Assembly (NCBI GenBank): GCA_033675265.1
Contig: JAUJYZ010001376.1
Span: forward strand, 914,001 to 978,000
Origin: Actinostola sp. cb2023
Lineage: Eukaryota > Cnidaria > Anthozoa > Actiniaria > Actinostolidae
Length of the DNA stretch: 64,000 nucleotides
Reading direction: 5' to 3'
Positions within the stretch are counted from its first letter, which is position 1, and the number at the start of each line of letters is the position of its first letter. The position numbers were made by a program, and so were the translations under genes. Below the pieces are notes generated by a model. It made no database searches. It was not told the origin of the DNA and saw nothing but the letters and a program-made list of their open reading frames with translations. This document shows, piece after piece, positions 10,736 through 21,495 of the stretch.

Positions 10736-12558
10736 TTAACAGTCACAGCCATCAACTTCATGTCTCACTGCTCTCAAATGTACATTGTCATTAGAAAGAA
10801 CTATCCCCTCCAACGTCCTGTCAATATGTTGTTGTTTAATTCCAGCAAGAATGGAGTCTACAAGTTCATCAAAACACTCGGTAACATTGATATTTTTCTC
10901 AGCACTTGTCTCGTAAAATGTGAGGTCAAACTGCTGTGCGAACGTCTGGCCTTCCACGGACGATACTTCTCTCTCACTTTCCAAGTGACACTTGTTTCCA
11001 ATAAGAACACCTTTTATAGATTCTGGATCACAATTCCGTACCATTTCATCATACCTGGAAAACAACACAGTATCAATCATCACACCCTGATATATGTTAT
11101 GTAGATTTCCACTTTATTTATGAAACATGTAGACAAAATAAACCAATTATTAAAAGCTGCCCCTCTCCCCCCTCCCCAACCACCAAACCCCTCGTAGTGC
11201 CTTGCATGGACGGGTAGAGTGCAATCCTCCTATGTGCTAGTCTCCTACACAGCAAGCCTTTTTATGGCCAGAGTGTTGATGACGGAACTAAAAATGGCTG
11301 CGTAGGAGACAACCGTTGTGCTTACAGTGTGGAAAAATCATTGCTCGGCCCGTACTGTAAGTTAGGAATCCTCCAGCCTTTTTATGGCCTGCACAGTTTG
11401 GCCATAATTCAGTGGGAAAAAACTCCATAACTTCTGCTACGGACTTCACTGGATATGAGCAAGCACGTGCTCTGATTGGCTGCTCTACTAGTAGGGTATC
11501 AGCTCTTATACCACGAGTAGAGAAAGTTGGAGATTTTCAACAATGGCATACCGGTTTTGCCAAAATAAAAACAAATGTTACATTTCTCACAATCTAGTGG
11601 TTGTCTACAATTATTAGCCAACTCAGCCAGTGCCTCGTTGGCTTTCAGCTCATGTACAACTTGATTTTGTGGAATAATATTTTTAAATATTTTTGTCATT
11701 TTTTGTTTAATTTTTCAACAAGTCAAAATTGCTTAGTTCTTCTCCGCATCCTGTACTGCTGCAAAAATGATCTGCAAGTTGCTGCAGAAGTGATCCCAGG
11801 GAAAATTTAAAATCTGTGCTTTCGGGACTCTAGTTCCTAATATATGGGGACAGTGCCGCTGGACATATATGGTACTAAATAAAGTATGTATGTATGTAAA
11901 CAGGGTATGGTTGTAGGATTGTCGTCGTTAAATATACAACGGTATTTAGCAGACCAAGGTGATCAGTCAATATTAGGTTATTTTCAGGACAAGACAGTGA
12001 AGCTATTGTCCTATACAAGACATCAAGAGTTCCAGATTTCCAGTACGAGCGCAATGCATTGTGAGATTATTACAAAGGAAAAGTGAGACTGGTGAGCAAA
12101 AACATAGCTTGGGCTCCCTGTGTCTAGAATCCTTTGTAATCATCTGGGACAAAGTACCCCCTCTACCCACGGGGTTTTTGTTATGGAGTCACTGAGGTGA
12201 ACAAGGTGTTGAAAATGCTGCTTTCGTATTCTTACCAGAATCCAATATTGTAAAATGATTGTCTGTTTGCGATATCATAAACCAATAACACTCCTTTAGC
12301 ACCTCGGTAATAGCTCGCTACAGCTGTACGAAATCGTTCTTGGCCGGCAGTATCCCATATCTGTAGTTTAATTTTCCTCTCGTTTCGCTCCAATGTTTTG
12401 ACGCTAAAATCCACGCTTGCAGTTGTATGAGTGGATGGTCTGAACTCTTGGTTCATGTACCTACATAGGAGAGATGTTTTACCTGTTTTATAATCACCAA
12501 CAATTATTATTTTGAAGAACAAATCTGCATTGTTTGAAGCACCAGAAGAGGAAGTCAT
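10736..12558 (-). CDS. Rab-family small GTPase, two exons, altered G4 motif
   Basis: Exon 1 is 12558-12236 and exon 2 is 11054-10736 (minus strand), giving 213 residues with stop TAA. A tryptophan codon is split by the intron (GTAAGA donor, TTTTCCAG acceptor). P-loop GDYKTGKT, switch II WDTAGQERFR, RabF-type KLQIWDTAGQERFRT and YYRGAKGVLLVYDI, and G5-like ETSAEKN are all present. The C-terminus ends CDC, a CXC geranylgeranylation signal, so the protein is expected on vesicle membranes. Oddities: the G4 motif reads NKCH where NKxD is standard, and switch I reads TTASVDF instead of TIGVDF. I cannot assign a Rab subfamily. A TA-flanked transposon starts about 86 bp upstream of the ATG. Confidence 0.88.
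11055..12235 (-). other. Rab gene intron with short repeats
   Basis: It holds an inverted pair GTCTCCTACACAGC / GCTGCGTAGGAGAC (about 11240-11253 / 11297-11310), a repeated AGCCTTTTTATGGCC motif (about 11258 and 11381), and a retroelement-like tail near 11863-11900 (TGGTACTAAATAAAGTATG with TATG repeats). No coding sequence was recognised. Confidence 0.5.
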
Positions 12559-12643
12559 AATTACTGTATAAAGCACAGGAAGCCCAATATTTATTTTGTT
12601 TGCCATAAAAACATAATAACACAGGAAGACCAAGGGCAACCTA

Positions 12644-13547
12644 CAGTAGCTAGAACCCCGCTAACTCGAACTCTGAAGGGAAACGAAAATCAGTTCGAGT
12701 TAGCGGGGGTTCGAGTTATCGGGGTCGGTGAAAAATATATTTGTTTTTGTTAATTATTAATAATAGTGACGATATATAGCGCCCAGGGGGGGTACTCAGG
12801 GGTATCAGTGACGGGGAGGTGCGAATGAGGTCAATCTTTTTAACCCCCCAAAAGTCCATTACGCAAAAACAAGACCCCAAAAAAGTCCAACGGCCCAAAA
12901 TCTTAACCCCAAAAAAGTCCAATATTTCTCCGCATAAAATCGAGAACGGTAGGATATCATTTTTATCAACCCCCAAAAAAGTCCTTGCCAAAATCTTTAT
13001 ATCAAAAAAAGTCCACCAGAAAATTGAAAAAAGTCCCAAGCCGTGAATTTCAAACCCAAAAAGGTCTTCGCACCTCCCCGTCACTGATAACCCTGAGTAC
13101 CCCCCCCCCCCCCCCCCTGGGATATAGCGTGAACATATTGTAGTTTTGTTATCTACTTCTGTGATAAACATCGCTCAATAGTTTCTGCTGACAAAATAAA
13201 TGTAGATGTAGAATTATTTGCGTACGGTAACAAGAACGATTCCAAAGATTATGATCATGACTTCGAGCTAAGTGTAACTTAGTAGTTGCATGTTTTTGCA
13301 ATATAACAAGCAGCCTATTTTCTTGATACTGTATTTTGTCATAACAACAGAGTTCGAGTTATCGGGGTAAATTTGGGCCAAGGGAAACGAAAATAGTTCG
13401 AGTTATAAGCGGGGAGTTCGAGTTATCCGAGTTCGAGTTATCCGAGTAAAAATGACTCAAAAATAGGGCCAATTAAATCCAAGGGAAATCGAACTTAGTT
13501 CGAGTTAGCGGGGAGTTCGAGTTATCCGAGTTAGCGGGGTTCTACTG
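12644..13547. mobile_element. 904-bp pogo/Tc1-mariner-like element with TA duplication
   Basis: It starts CAGTAGCTAGAACCCCGC and ends GCGGGGTTCTACTG, flanked by TA on both sides (12642-12643, 13548-13549). Both subterminal regions repeat motifs of the type TTCGAGTTATC and TTCGAGTTAGCGGGG several times. TA target and CAGT...ACTG termini fit Tc1/mariner/pogo. No transposase frame survives. A second element (12782-13121) is inserted in it. Confidence 0.8.
12782..13121. mobile_element. MITE family B, copy 1 (340 bp, 8-bp target duplication), nested
   Basis: Ends CCCAGGGGGGGTACTC and a complementary right end containing a 17-C tract bound the element. Direct repeats ATATAGCG (12774-12781 and 13122-13129) are an 8-bp target duplication, as made by hAT-type elements. 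Internally it has several AAAAAAGTCC motifs. A second copy, in opposite orientation, lies at about 47368-47691. Confidence 0.88.
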
Positions 13548-14370
13548 TATTTCAAATGTCAACGGGTTCAAGGCAAACTGCATGAATATCATTACCGTTA
13601 AAAGTCTGGGTACGAGAATGCATTCTGGTTTGGGAAATTGTAGCGCATGCGTTGAAATTTCTTACCGCTTTCTCACCAAAATTATATTTATTTGAGGGTC
13701 ACGAGACTTACACGGTACTTGTGAAAAAATAATAATTTGCACTGTAATTTGCACTACAGTGCTCTTAGCCAATCAGAATCGAGAATTTTTCATGAATATT
13801 ATTGTATTTTCGATACTGTATAAGGCGTGGCGTGGTGCATTGTGCGCGCACCAAACGTGTTTGATAAAATGACGTTTTTTTCTACGATGCCACGCCTTTA
13901 CCCTGGTTCCAGAGGCTACTATTAGTGGGGAGGCAAGCAAAGAATGGGATGTGGAAGGAGGGAAAGTGCTCCTCCTCTCTTCCTTCGTACTCGACTTCAT
14001 GAACCCGACTTTCGAGACTCTGGAATCAGGGTGCCACGCCTTATGCTAATTTCTGTCAAACCTTTTTGTTGAGTCATGTTATCTTTTATTCGTGTATTAA
14101 AATACACGAATATTTAGAAAGATAACATGACTCAACTGTGCATGAGTGCACATTATTATTATTATACGTATTAACTGTCGTTCAGGAAAGGTAGTAGCTT
14201 ACTCGGTACGATATATAGTACAGTAGAGGGTACAGTCTATAGTTTTCAGTTACTCAGGATAGGGGAGCCTGTTCGTGTTGGCTTACATAAAAACTACTTA
14301 GTCAGTCACTTGTCACTCCTTCCCCTTCATAGCTGTGGAAATTACGTTATTTTTCCTGCAGGAGGCTAGT
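13548..14370. other. Intergenic stretch with small palindromes
   Basis: No gene was recognised. It contains inverted pairs around 13821-13898 (AAGGCGTGGC / GCCACGCCTT) and 13889-14039 (CCACGCC...ACTCTGGAATC type ends). A 69-bp hairpin lies at 14068-14136 (GTTGAGTCATGTTATCTT and its complement). A TTTATT at 14095-14100 reads AATAAA on the minus strand and could be a poly(A) signal for the TMEM45 gene, though it is about 270 bp after the stop. Confidence 0.5.
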
Positions 14371-15285
14371 TTAGGCAAATTCCATCATAATAGTACCATC
14401 TTCATCTATCAGGCTTGTTTTCTCGGGATCCCGCTCTCCACCAATGTTTTGCACCTCGATACCTTCCAAACTTCGACGGCTTGTATTCGTGAGGAATTTG
14501 CAGCATCGAACTTTCAAAGAAACGACAATAAAACCGACAATCGCAAAGAGCAATATGCCTACCACATGCCATGCGAAGGCGATGACTACAAACTCTTGAT
14601 TCTGTCGGGTGTTTTTCCATGGATTAGTACCGTGTAGAGAATATGCTATTTGGAAGAACCAAGTCCCTATTATCAAGCCTAGATACACTCGAACCACAAG
14701 TAGCCAGAAGCTATCTTTCGTCCATGCTTCAAGGAGCAGCACAAACGCAGCGATGAAAATAATCACATACAGCAAAACATGGAATTGTTGGTCCAACTTG
14801 GGTCGTCCATCCAAATGAAAATAGAACAGAAACCCCTCAACCGACAAAGCAATAGAGAGAAACACGTGTTCGGAACGGCTTGGTAGTTTGACAACATTGT
14901 AAAACTGGAGAACTTCGACTATAAAAGAAATCATAAAGGCCACATACATTGCAGAATGAGCGTAGTTATTCAAGTGTTCTTCCACAAAGTCTCCATTCTC
15001 GTCCATCAACACCCATGAATCCTCAAGCGCAAGTTCTAAACAAAGTCCCAACACCATCAGAATGATCTTGATAAATGACTCACTGGGAGCTTTACCAAGC
15101 CATCTGAAGGGAATTGGGAACCACGTAGTTGACTTGAAAGTGGAATCGAAAGTGGAAGGATCACTGAGTGTCTGCGCTTCTTTTCTCAAGTTTTGGGCAT
15201 AAATTCTTAATACGTTGATCCACCACCATAAACCAATTGTGATCGAGTACGATCCAGGAAGAGCATGACCAGCGAAGCTACCCAT
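14371..15285 (-). CDS. TMEM45-family multipass membrane protein (DUF716)
   Basis: This is a single-exon gene of 304 residues with a good start context (A at -3, G at +4). The N-terminus MGSFAGHALPGSYSITIGLWW matches the TMEM45 start (GHALPGS then a hydrophobic helix). The family core is present: EGFLFYFHLDGRPKLDQ, then a GTWFFQIAYSL segment. About seven hydrophobic segments are visible, followed by a charged tail with RSLEGIEVQ. The family is known as multipass membrane proteins of unclear biochemical role. A roughly 40-residue loop after the first helix is longer and more acidic than I recall in vertebrate TMEM45A/B. I infer one ancestral-type member and do not assign A or B. Confidence 0.92.
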   Translation of the reverse strand: MGSFAGHALPGSYSITIGLWWWINVLRIYAQNLRKEAQTLSDPSTFDSTFKSTTWFPIPFRWLGKAPSESFIKIILMVLGLCLELALEDSWVLMDENGDFVEEHLNNYAHSAMYVAFMISFIVEVLQFYNVVKLPSRSEHVFLSIALSVEGFLFYFHLDGRPKLDQQFHVLLYVIIFIAAFVLLLEAWTKDSFWLLVVRVYLGLIIGTWFFQIAYSLHGTNPWKNTRQNQEFVVIAFAWHVVGILLFAIVGFIVVSLKVRCCKFLTNTSRRSLEGIEVQNIGGERDPEKTSLIDEDGTIMMEFA

Positions 15286-16199
15286 TCTTTCTTTTTTTGA
15301 TAGATTTCAAAAGGAACACTGACGTGACAACAAGTAGACTAACTAAGTCAACTGCGATCTGTTCTAATTATGACGGGTGTTCTTTCTGACTATTATGTTG
15401 TGCATGATGTAGCGTGTAAACACATCAATATATAAAGTAGATGCAAGTAACGCGAGGTGTATGGAGAGAAAGCATGATGCGTATCTTCTCTGTAACGAAA
15501 GCCGGACGGAGCTTTTTATGCTTCAAAAAATGCTTTGACGAGAAAACGAATTAGCTAGAAAGTTTCAACTGCTGGGCTAGGTACAATAGACGCAATCTCG
15601 CCGTTTGGGCCCAAAAAGCCACCTGTGAAGTTCAGAAATGTTTTCGGGCGTGTATTTCGTCAGTCAAAGACTCAAAAACTAATTTATGGGTCTTATAGTT
15701 ATGCTTCATTTTTCGATGTTTTCGATTCAGATTTCTTTTCGAGTCCGAACAATTCTCGGATCTCTCGCGAGAGGCGCGCATTAGTTATTTCGGTCCGTGC
15801 TGACAGATCGACATACAAGTGTTCGTGGTTTGCATCATGTTAATAGATGTTTGCATTCGCAAAGTTGTGACAACTTCAAAAGTCACGATAGCCCGCGGCT
15901 ATTGGAATAATGCACCGAGTCATTTAATTTAGATCAAATATTTGAAATAGTTCACTTCAACATATTCCTTACGATTTCATTACGAAAAAGTATTTTGTAG
16001 TATAGTTACATATATATACCCCGTTCATTTTCTTTATTTCTTCATCTCAGACTGCACTTATGTCTTACCTGTGTAATTATTTATCAACAACAAACTGTCA
16101 TGACTTTCCACACGTAAAGTCATGTTCATTAAATACGTAAATAAATTAACCTGTTTGTTTGTCTACCATCCTAACACTTCAAAAATGGCAAAAATTGTA

Positions 16200-16432
16200 A
16201 CCCGTTAGAGCGGGTTAAGTCAACCCGCTACAGCCGAACCCGCTACAACCGGTTCATCATCAACCCGCTAGAACGGCTTGAGAAACCTAAAATCTCTAGT
16301 ATTATACTAGGCGATGAACCCGCTAGAACGGGTTAGTCAACCCGCTACAACCGAACCCGCTACAACTGGTTCACCATCAACCCGCTAGAACGGCTTGAGA
16401 AACCTAAAATTTCTAGTATTATACTAGCCATA
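16200..16432. repeat. Two tandem copies of a 118-bp unit rich in AACCCGCTA
   Basis: Copy 1 starts at 16200 and copy 2 at 16318. Each contains several AACCCGCTAGAAC-type motifs, some inverted as GTTCTAGCGGGTT-like sequence, and ends in TCTAGTATTATACTAG, itself palindromic. They differ at a few positions. Confidence 0.85.
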
Positions 16433-16446
16433 ATGGCCATGATGGA

Positions 16447-16534
16447 GCGAAAGTTATGGGCAACCGAAGTTGGCTTTTTTCTCAAGAAACGTTTCTTGAG
16501 AAAAAAGCCAACTTCGGTTGCCCATAACTTTCGC
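16447..16534. repeat. Perfect 88-bp palindrome with no spacer
   Basis: Two 44-bp arms are exact reverse complements and meet at 16490/16491 (CTCAAGAAAC|GTTTCTTGAG). No loop bases separate them. The neighbouring sequence on both sides is not part of the palindrome. Confidence 0.97.
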
Positions 16535-17136
16535 CCCATTCATCGAAATTACTTCAAAATTTCAATTTTTGCTAACCTTGGTGTGCTCTTTTCAAATATT
16601 ATATATTTGTTTTTGTTGGATTAAAATTTAAAATATCACGCAAGACCTGCAAACTCCCCATTGTCCGTCCACACAACATTTTCGAAAATGCTCTGTAAAA
16701 TCAGGTAAAATTGGACGGGTAACGCCAAAATGCAAGAGACGAGTAATTGCACAGTCGTATCAGATACTTACTGAGCCGACTAATAAGTTGTTTATCATTT
16801 ACTTCTGCAAAGAAATATAATCTATAAGCAAAAATTATAGAGTATTTCACTGAAAAAGACCAAAATTCTGAAGACAAAACCAGCGCGCGCTCGATGGCGT
16901 CAGTAGCGCGCGCACTTCAACTAAAATTGTATTCAAAAACACAACAGGAAAAGCTACCACTAGAGCCTGATACAGCGTCATACTAGTATCAGACCTGTTC
17001 GAGCCTGACATGATGCCGTATCACACGTGTTCTTTGCAGCAGTAAATAATAGAAGATAAGCACGCTAGCCAGCCTATCGGAGTGCTTTGTTTTAATATCG
17101 ACACCGATGTTTCTAATATTAACTGACCTACAACTA

Positions 17137-17147
17137 TTTATTTTATT
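17137..17147 (-). promoter_or_regulatory. Candidate polyadenylation signal of the serine dehydratase gene
   Basis: Two overlapping-to-adjacent AATAAA hexamers on the minus strand (17142-17137 and 17147-17142) start about 20 bp after the stop codon, so the 3' UTR would be very short. Confidence 0.55.
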
Positions 17148-17166
17148 AAAGGCTTTACTATTCGAA

Positions 17167-17464
17167 CTATGACACTCCGAGTTGTGATTTCCATTTTTGA
17201 AGCTGCTCTAATGATACCATGTTCCCACCACAAACTACTACAAGTACAGACTTTATGTCCATGGGAAGCTTGCCTTCTTTACTCCACTTGTCATAAAGGT
17301 TGTTATAAATAGAAGCCAACGTTGCCCCACAACCAGGTTCCACAAGCATTCGATGGTCATCTGAAATATAGAATTACTAACCTCTCTAATGACTGTGAAA
17401 ACGTTTGTGCTGATGTAGCAGTCATAAAAGGAAGTGAAGATATTTGCGCTATATAAGTGTTGAG

Positions 17465-17497
<33 letters not shown>

Positions 17498-20187
17498 GAA
17501 GGAATGAGGAATGAAGTGAAGGAGAGGGGGAGGGGTGTAAGCAATAATATTGTCTTGGTGGGGAATAAGGACAATGGAAAGAAAGGGCTAAACATCCCCC
17601 CCCCCCCCCCCCCTTACTTGTGTGCCTCCCCTCCCTTTTCACTTCTCTGCAAACTTGCCTGCAAATTGTAAACATGCATTGAGGGCATCAATGTCAGTAC
17701 AAATATCTGAAATGACTTGATGCTCTTTGGTCCATTGAAATGCTCTTTGGGCTACCTGTGTTGATCCAAGGCACTTGGCAATACTACAGGCAATGAAAAC
17801 AAACTGAGATGTCATGAAAGGCAAAACACTGAGTACCCTGTTGAATTTGGTTTGTAAATTCACTGTATTCCCTGGGGGGAGGGGTGAGTAGAAGCTACAT
17901 GTATCCACAGGTTGCAAAGTCATGTAATATACCTTGTGATGCCATCTAGTTTCACAACTCTTCCATCTTTGACAGATGCATTGAAGCAATTGGCTCCTTC
18001 TGTTTCCATGGCAACAACAGGCACATCCTGCCATCCAACATCATGTAATCCCTGCAGTACCCCACACAGTAACCCACCACCACCAACACAAACAGCCACC
18101 ACGGTTGGCTTGATTCCCTGCAGGTCCTCAGCCACTTCATGGATCATGGTTGCTATACCTTCCCTAATTGGAAAATAAGAAAATAATTAATTCTGAATAA
18201 AGTTAACACACCAGCTCCCAAACTGTAGGGGTGGGGGTGAATCTGTAAATTACAAAAAAAAAGAAGATATCATATAGCCTAGCTACTAAAGTACATAGCA
18301 TTCTAGTTTCATAAGAAAGCTGAGAAGGGTCTCCGGGTACGAGAATGAGTACCGTAGCACGTAATTTAACCCCCTTTCACTCAATTCTTCAACCTAAAAC
18401 TTCAACCCTCTGGACAAGCATATTGGTATTGCCACCCTTCAAAGCTTTGTTTTATTTTAGTTATTGTACGTACTTACCAAATATCAGGGTGGTCAAAGGG
18501 AGGTATATACGTGTATTCTGAATTAAAGAAAAAAAGTGTTAGCAATTAATGAAACAAACTTAAAACTTATCTTTTCAATCATAAATAAATTCAGCTTATA
18601 GCTAATTGCATAATCGTTGTCGGTTGAAAATCATAAATCATAGAAGCTGAGACCGCAAGGATGGATGGGAAATCAGTTCATGACCTGCATTACATACAGA
18701 TATATTCAATGTTCTCATAGTTTCGAAGGTATATGAGCTATTTAACTAAGATCCTACAAGTCTGCATAAAAAGGTCGATCATTTGACGGTGTTATTTGAG
18801 AGTTTTAATTTCCCAGAATTCCTTTTGGTCATAGCTTTCATGATTTTCAACCCGACAACGATTATGCAATTAGCTATCTATAAAGAGCATAGAATATTCA
18901 CTGGATATGCACTATATAAATGTTATTATTATTATTATCATCATCATCATTATTATTATATGTAATGGCTGGTCCATTTTCTTACCTGGGTTTTTCGTTA
19001 GCTCTCTTGCACGTACATCAGCCTCATTCCAGACCTGATTATTATTATATTTATTATTATTTCTAGTGTTGTGTAATGCGCATTTGATCATATTCAAATG
19101 TTAAAAGGCGCAATATAAGCATTAAATATTATTACAAAATTAATATTGTTCTCAATTCAACGGCTGCTTTTGCCTTAGAAGTAATGTAACAAAAATTCTG
19201 ACTGCCCTACAGCATAATGCATATTGCAGGGAGGGGGGGGGGGGGGGGGGATAGCTACATTATTATAACAAAGGGACATATGTCATGGGGACATATATGT
19301 TGCATGTACGTACATGCAATGGTTATTTATTTATTTATGCAGTACACACATAAGTTTACATCATGGAACTATAAGAATGGATGCGAGGAGACAAATGAAG
19401 GGGTTCCTGCAAGAATGGAGTAAGTGACTTGTGATCAAAACCCAAATTCTCCTTTGAAATGCAAAGATTCTCAAGGAGAATTTAGAATTTGATCAGATAT
19501 CACTTACGTTGTTCTTGCAGGGAGCCCTTCAAATGATGGGTCATGCTTGTTGGATTGTTGGTATACACACAACTATTCTGTATATTGACCTCAATACTTA
19601 CATCTCCATGAATAATGACTTTGGCTCCTTCCTCTTCTAGACGTTTAACCATGAAATCAGGAGTTGTTGAAGGTACAATAATTGTACATGAAATGTGGAG
19701 TTTCCTGGCTGAATAAGCAGCAGCTAGACCTGCATTACCTCCTATAGATCAAAGGTGTAGTAATTGAATTAATAATTATCATATATAATTAAAAACATAT
19801 AATTAAATGTCATGGACACATAGAATATCTCTAGAGCATCCTACCCTGCATAAATATAAATGTCCAGTCACTTACCAGAAGAACATACAATGTGCTTGCA
19901 GCCATTCTGAGCAGCCTATAGACACAATGTACATAGTAAATAGATATACCAATCCACCATTCACCCAACAGCCCGTATACACCCCATGCAGCCCGTATAC
20001 ACCCAATCCAGCCCGTATACACCCCATGCAAGGCCTCGGGTACCTTCTGGCATAAATTTCCAAGACCGCGTAACTTGAAGGATGAGACGGGTTGTACGTT
20101 CTCTAGCTTCAAGAAAACTTGACATCCAACGATCTTAGATAAAGGATGACTTTCTAAAAGAGGTGTCTTTATGTGTAATGGCTGCAT
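17167..20187 (-). CDS. SDS: L-serine dehydratase / L-threonine deaminase (SDS/SDSL type)
   Basis: Eight exons (minus): 20187-20044, 19915-19876, 19741-19602, 19034-18986, 18517-18478, 18163-17933, 17783-17659, 17360-17167. They join in frame to 320 residues, close to the vertebrate length. This PLP fold-type II enzyme deaminates L-serine to pyruvate (and threonine to 2-oxobutyrate) in the cytosol. SSFKLRG carries the Schiff-base lysine (K38), SSGGNAG is the substrate loop and VGGGGLLCG the PLP-phosphate loop. VEPGCGA and VCGG are C-terminal family marks. I start at ATG 20187 because MQPLHIKTP aligns with the family start; a longer frame begins only with GTG. Two exons are exactly 40 nt. The last intron uses a GC donor (CAG|GCAAGT). 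SDS versus SDSL is not resolved. Confidence 0.93.
19420..19508. mobile_element. Small foldback element in SDS intron 3
   Basis: Inverted ends TAAGTGA..TGATCAAA and TTTGATCA..TCACTTA enclose AATTCTCCTTTG / CAAGGAGAATT inner arms. An 18-G tract lies nearby at 19233-19250. Confidence 0.55.
19971..20030. repeat. 20-bp tandem repeat, three copies, in SDS intron 1
   Basis: Three consecutive copies of GCCCGTATACACCCCATGCA (the middle one with two changes) fill half of the 128-bp first intron. Confidence 0.9.
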
Positions 20188-21495
20188 TGCTTTAACGATC
20201 TCCCTCACAGAACATACACCTGTGCAGTGACAACGTGGAAGTGTAGACGTATGACATATATTTGGGCTCCCTGTGGATTTTCTGTGAATATTGTTTGGGC
20301 TCCCTGTGGTTCTCTTAGAGCCCTCGTCGGCGATGATTTTTTCAATGACACTAGATGTAGATGTAACCGAAAAAAGAGAGAAATCTGAAAGAAAAAAGGG
20401 ACTGCAGACCTCAATGTTTTGTAGTATATAGCCTGCGTAGCTTGGCGGTTTTTAGGAGGGGGAGGGGAAGGAACGGGGGGGGGGGGGGGGGGGGGGGTTC
20501 AATTGTTATTTATTATCTTTATTGAGCAAACATAAAATTAGAACATAAGAAAGATGTTGTCCAGTCACTCAGTAAACGATATCAGCACAATCACTTTATG
20601 GCCGTACCTTGTAGGGGTTAAAATCAACATGGCACAACTCCTTTTTATTTTTTTTATGCGTACCCGACCGCCGATCACCCCTATACCACTTGGACAAAGG
20701 GAGTACCCCCCCCCCCCCCCCCCCCGGGAAATAAGCTCGTACAGGGGCGACGTTCGGAAGGTAGGGGTCAACGCCCTAAATCCTTTAACTTCGCCTTTGT
20801 CCAGTATAATAAATAAGCAGGTGTCACTTCAACAGTACAAGTTTAAAATGCTTACAATTTCATGATTCCCCTTCTGGTAAACACTGATGTCCCGTCCCCT
20901 CCCATCCTCAGTTTTAAAAAACTGAGAGGAAACGGGACGTCAGTGTTCTTTTTTTTTGGGGGGGGGGATCATTGGGGGGAATTATCTTCGCCGAAACTTT
21001 GATTTGCCGCTTGCACACGAACTAAGATGGTAAGATGTGCTGCAAAAGTCTAAATTAAACGAATGGATTTCAATTCCCTGTGCGAACACGAACTTTTTGC
21101 CCTGCGGTATCTCAACAAAACAAATTTGACGCGCATGTCAAATAGAAGATCTGCGCATGCGTACTGAGGGTATACTAATTCTCGGCCAGTTTTCGAAGGT
21201 TTTCTACTTGTCTTGTTTTTAAAAATAAGGTTTTGAGTTCTGTTTTAAATATTTCAATATAACTTTTAGTCAGTTGCCATAACAAGGGACTTGGCTACTA
21301 GGCTGCAAAATTTCTCGGTATTTTCCGGGCATTAAGCTTGGAAAACGAGCTACATGATTGACCCAACAGCGAAGGCGGGCAAATCTTCACCCATTTGTTC
21401 GTTGAAAGGGTCAGTGAAAATATAATTCAACAGGGCATTATTTCGGCCCAATTTACTAGTAAAAACCAAGGCTAAAGACATAGGAAGGCTCGACC
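20188..21495. other. Shared upstream region of SDS (-) and PHF12 (+)
   Basis: The two genes are head-to-head, 1.3 kb between start codons. The stretch includes two copies of TTTGGGCTCCCTGTGG (20271-20286, 20294-20309), a 23-G run (20475-20497), a 20-C run (20706-20725) and an imperfect palindrome at about 20880-20947 (AACACTGATGTCCCGT / ACGGGACGTCAGTGTT). I see no clear TATA box and no coding sequence. Confidence 0.5.

Larger units (their letters stand above)
15286..17136. other. Intergenic stretch between TMEM45 and serine dehydratase genes
   Basis: I recognise no coding sequence here. It holds a short hairpin at 16098-16127 (CATGACTTT / AAAGTCATG), a duplicated 118-bp repeat (16200-16432) and a perfect palindrome (16447-16534), which are listed separately. 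The 16880-16920 area is rich in GCGCGC. Confidence 0.6.

Noticed and set aside
12716..13171. 151-codon minus frame and its forward shadow
   Set aside because: They read through the two nested transposons, including the poly-C end; no protein domain.
17746..17762. Another copy of the TTTGGGCTACCTGTG motif
   Set aside because: It lies inside a coding exon of the serine dehydratase gene, where the protein sequence explains it, so it is left out of the dispersed-motif count.
20188..20208. GTG start 21 nt upstream of the SDS ATG
   Set aside because: A non-ATG start is unlikely in an animal nuclear gene, and the ATG at 20187 aligns with the family N-terminus.
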